Assembly: GCA_944383945.1 (NCBI GenBank)
Contig: CALWRL010000040.1
Coordinates: 1-6,685 of the forward strand
Reading direction: 5' to 3'
DNA from: an uncultured Clostridia bacterium
GTDB taxonomy: Bacteria > Bacillota > Clostridia > Christensenellales > UBA1242
DNA: 6,685 bases
In this document: positions 5,336 through 6,685 of the stretch, piece by piece
Layout of the letters: the number at the start of each line of letters is the position of its first letter
Position numbering within the stretch: the stretch's first letter is position 1
Notes under the pieces: model-generated
Told to the model about the DNA's origin: nothing
The model's input: the letters and a program-made list of their open reading frames with translations, nothing else
The model's database searches: none
Position numbers and translations under genes: made by a program

Positions 5336-6685
5336 TTAATCATTTTTTTGTGCAAGATTTTTTAAGAAATTTCTTCTATCATTTGCTTCTTGTTTAGATT
5401 TTTCGACTAATTCTGCAGAAAGATTTGGGTTATATTTTGCCAGCGACGAAAATCTTGTTTCCCCTAAAACAAAGTCTTCATAACTAATTGTTGGCTCACC
5501 GCTATCAAGCGAAAAAGAATTTGTTTTTGGATTGAATCTAAAAAGATCCCAATATCCACTTTCAACAGCTTTTCTCATTTCTGTAAAAGATTGTTCCATA
5601 TTAATTCCATGGTTAACACATGGTGCATAAGCAATAATAATGCTTGGCCCGTCAAATTCTTCTGCCTCTTTAAATGCTTTTATTGTTTGTTCATAATTTG
5701 CTCCAAGCGCAACTTTTGCAACATATGCATTCTTGCTCATAATTGCAATTGCTCCTAAATCTTTTTTCTTTGTTGTTTTCCCAGATGAAGCAAATTTTGC
5801 AACCGCTCCACTTGGTGTTGATTTAGAAGATTGCCCGCCTGTGTTCGAATAAACTTCTGTGTCTAAAACCAAAATGTTAACATTTTCATTGGAATGAAGA
5901 ACATGGTCAAGTCCGCCATATCCAATATCATACGCCCAGCCATCGCCTCCAATTATCCAAACGCTGCTTTTCTTTTCGCTTTCATTTTCAACAACATTTC
6001 TTCCAAGTTTAATTCCGTAACCAAATTCTGCATTGTCTTCAAAAAGACTGTTTGCCCACGCTGGCCCATTTCCATTTTCATCTTTGGAATAAGGGCAAGA
6101 AGGGAAAGACCCTCCATAAATGCTAGAACAACCCGTTGCGTTAGCAATAATTAGATTATCACCATATAATTGACTTAAAATTTTAATGTAAGGAGTTTCT
6201 CCACAGCCACCGCAAGCTCCACTAAATTCAAAATAAGGCTTATAGAATTGCAAACCTTTCGTAGAAAATTTGTTAAAAGGCGATGATGCTTGTTTTAAAG
6301 TTTGGCTGTAATTATAATTTTCAATTTCTTGATTTAAATTGCTAAGTTTTTCCATTGTAAGTGCTTTGTCTTTTGCAATGCAAACATTAGCGCAAACGCC
6401 ACATCCTGTGCAATCTAAAGGACTAACTTGAATTCTATATTTAGCACCTTTAACACCAATTGCATCTTTCATTGTAAATGTGTCTGGCTTATTTTTAACA
6501 TCTTCTTCATTAACTAAAACCGCTCTAATTGCACCATGAGGGCAAGAAATAACGCATCTTCCACACTGTATACAAAGCTCACTGTTCCAGTTAGGACAAT
6601 TTAAAGCAATTCCTCTTTTTTCAAATTGCGAAGTGTTAATGGGAACTCTACCATCAGGCCTAAAATAAGAAAGTCTTAATTTAAT
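5336..6685 (-). CDS. nifJ: Pyruvate:ferredoxin (flavodoxin) oxidoreductase, C-terminal third (cut by window edge)
   Basis: This enzyme converts pyruvate and CoA to acetyl-CoA and CO2 and reduces ferredoxin, the central energy step of many anaerobes. The frame is open from the right edge, so 449 codons of the roughly 1170-residue single-chain enzyme are visible; the ATG at 6472 is internal. In visible numbering, residues 1-30 join the preceding domain (FEKRGIALNC). The ferredoxin-like domain V has two 4Fe-4S motifs, CIQCGRCVISCP (C38, 41, 44, 48) and CTGCGVCANVC (C92, 95, 98, 102). Domain VI carries the ligands of the third cluster in ACGGCGETPY (C158, C161), ATGCSS (C186) and YAPCVNHG (C356), and the thiamine-diphosphate/Mg motif GDGWAYDIGYGG (247-258) with EVYSNTGGQSS. 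A helical insertion of roughly 70-80 residues usual before SVWIIGGDG is absent. The gene nifJ is also called por in clostridia. Confidence 0.95.
   Translation of the reverse strand: MKLRLSYFRPDGRVPINTSQFEKRGIALNCPNWNSELCIQCGRCVISCPHGAIRAVLVNEEDVKNKPDTFTMKDAIGVKGAKYRIQVSPLDCTGCGVCANVCIAKDKALTMEKLSNLNQEIENYNYSQTLKQASSPFNKFSTKGLQFYKPYFEFSGACGGCGETPYIKILSQLYGDNLIIANATGCSSIYGGSFPSCPYSKDENGNGPAWANSLFEDNAEFGYGIKLGRNVVENESEKKSSVWIIGGDGWAYDIGYGGLDHVLHSNENVNILVLDTEVYSNTGGQSSKSTPSGAVAKFASSGKTTKKKDLGAIAIMSKNAYVAKVALGANYEQTIKAFKEAEEFDGPSIIIAYAPCVNHGINMEQSFTEMRKAVESGYWDLFRFNPKTNSFSLDSGEPTISYEDFVLGETRFSSLAKYNPNLSAELVEKSKQEANDRRNFLKNLAQKND

Noticed and set aside
6470..6472. ATG at 6472 as the start of a 378-residue protein
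   Set aside because: The frame is open upstream to the window edge and encodes the first 4Fe-4S motif and other conserved PFOR sequence, so this Met is internal.

Overview
The window is strongly AT-rich DNA. It looks chromosomal and comes from a strictly anaerobic, endospore-forming, low-GC Firmicute, most likely a member of the Clostridia. Three things support this: an oxygen-sensitive class III ribonucleotide reductase with its radical-SAM activase, a pyruvate:ferredoxin oxidoreductase, and a mother-cell sporulation sigma factor (pro-sigma-K). Codons ending in A or T dominate and AGA is the usual Arg codon. No mobile element, CRISPR array, tRNA or rRNA was seen.

Layout, left to right. At 1-279 (minus strand, cut by the left edge) lies the N-terminal part of a protein resembling shikimate kinase with every catalytic motif changed. 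A long intrinsic terminator (about 355-403) closes the nrdD-nrdG operon, which runs leftward from 3196 to 402: nrdD encodes the anaerobic NTP reductase and nrdG its activase, and they are tightly coupled. The 324-bp divergent region 3197-3520 carries a near-consensus NrdR box overlapping the nrdD -35 element, a weaker second box about four helical turns away, and on the other strand a good sigma-E-type promoter for sigK. sigK (3521-4225, plus) is intact and keeps its pro-sequence. It meets minE tail to tail with overlapping stop codons. minD-minE (5252-4222, minus) form a two-gene unit with a stop/start overlap and no minC beside them. After an intrinsic terminator at 5275-5317 comes the C-terminal third of pyruvate:ferredoxin oxidoreductase (5336-6685, minus, cut by the right edge).

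How the genes fit together: PFOR supplies acetyl-CoA and reduced ferredoxin, which low-potential enzymes can draw on. NrdDG makes dNTPs without oxygen and is probably controlled by NrdR. MinDE places the division site, and sigK drives late mother-cell gene expression in sporulation.

The genes are mostly standard. The points worth a second look are the shikimate-kinase-like pseudoenzyme, a MinE without its usual membrane-targeting N-terminus, a PFOR whose TPP domain lacks the usual helical insertion, and the tail-to-tail sigK/minE overlap, which would produce mutually antisense transcripts. I did not find convincing evidence of a wholly new multi-gene system.
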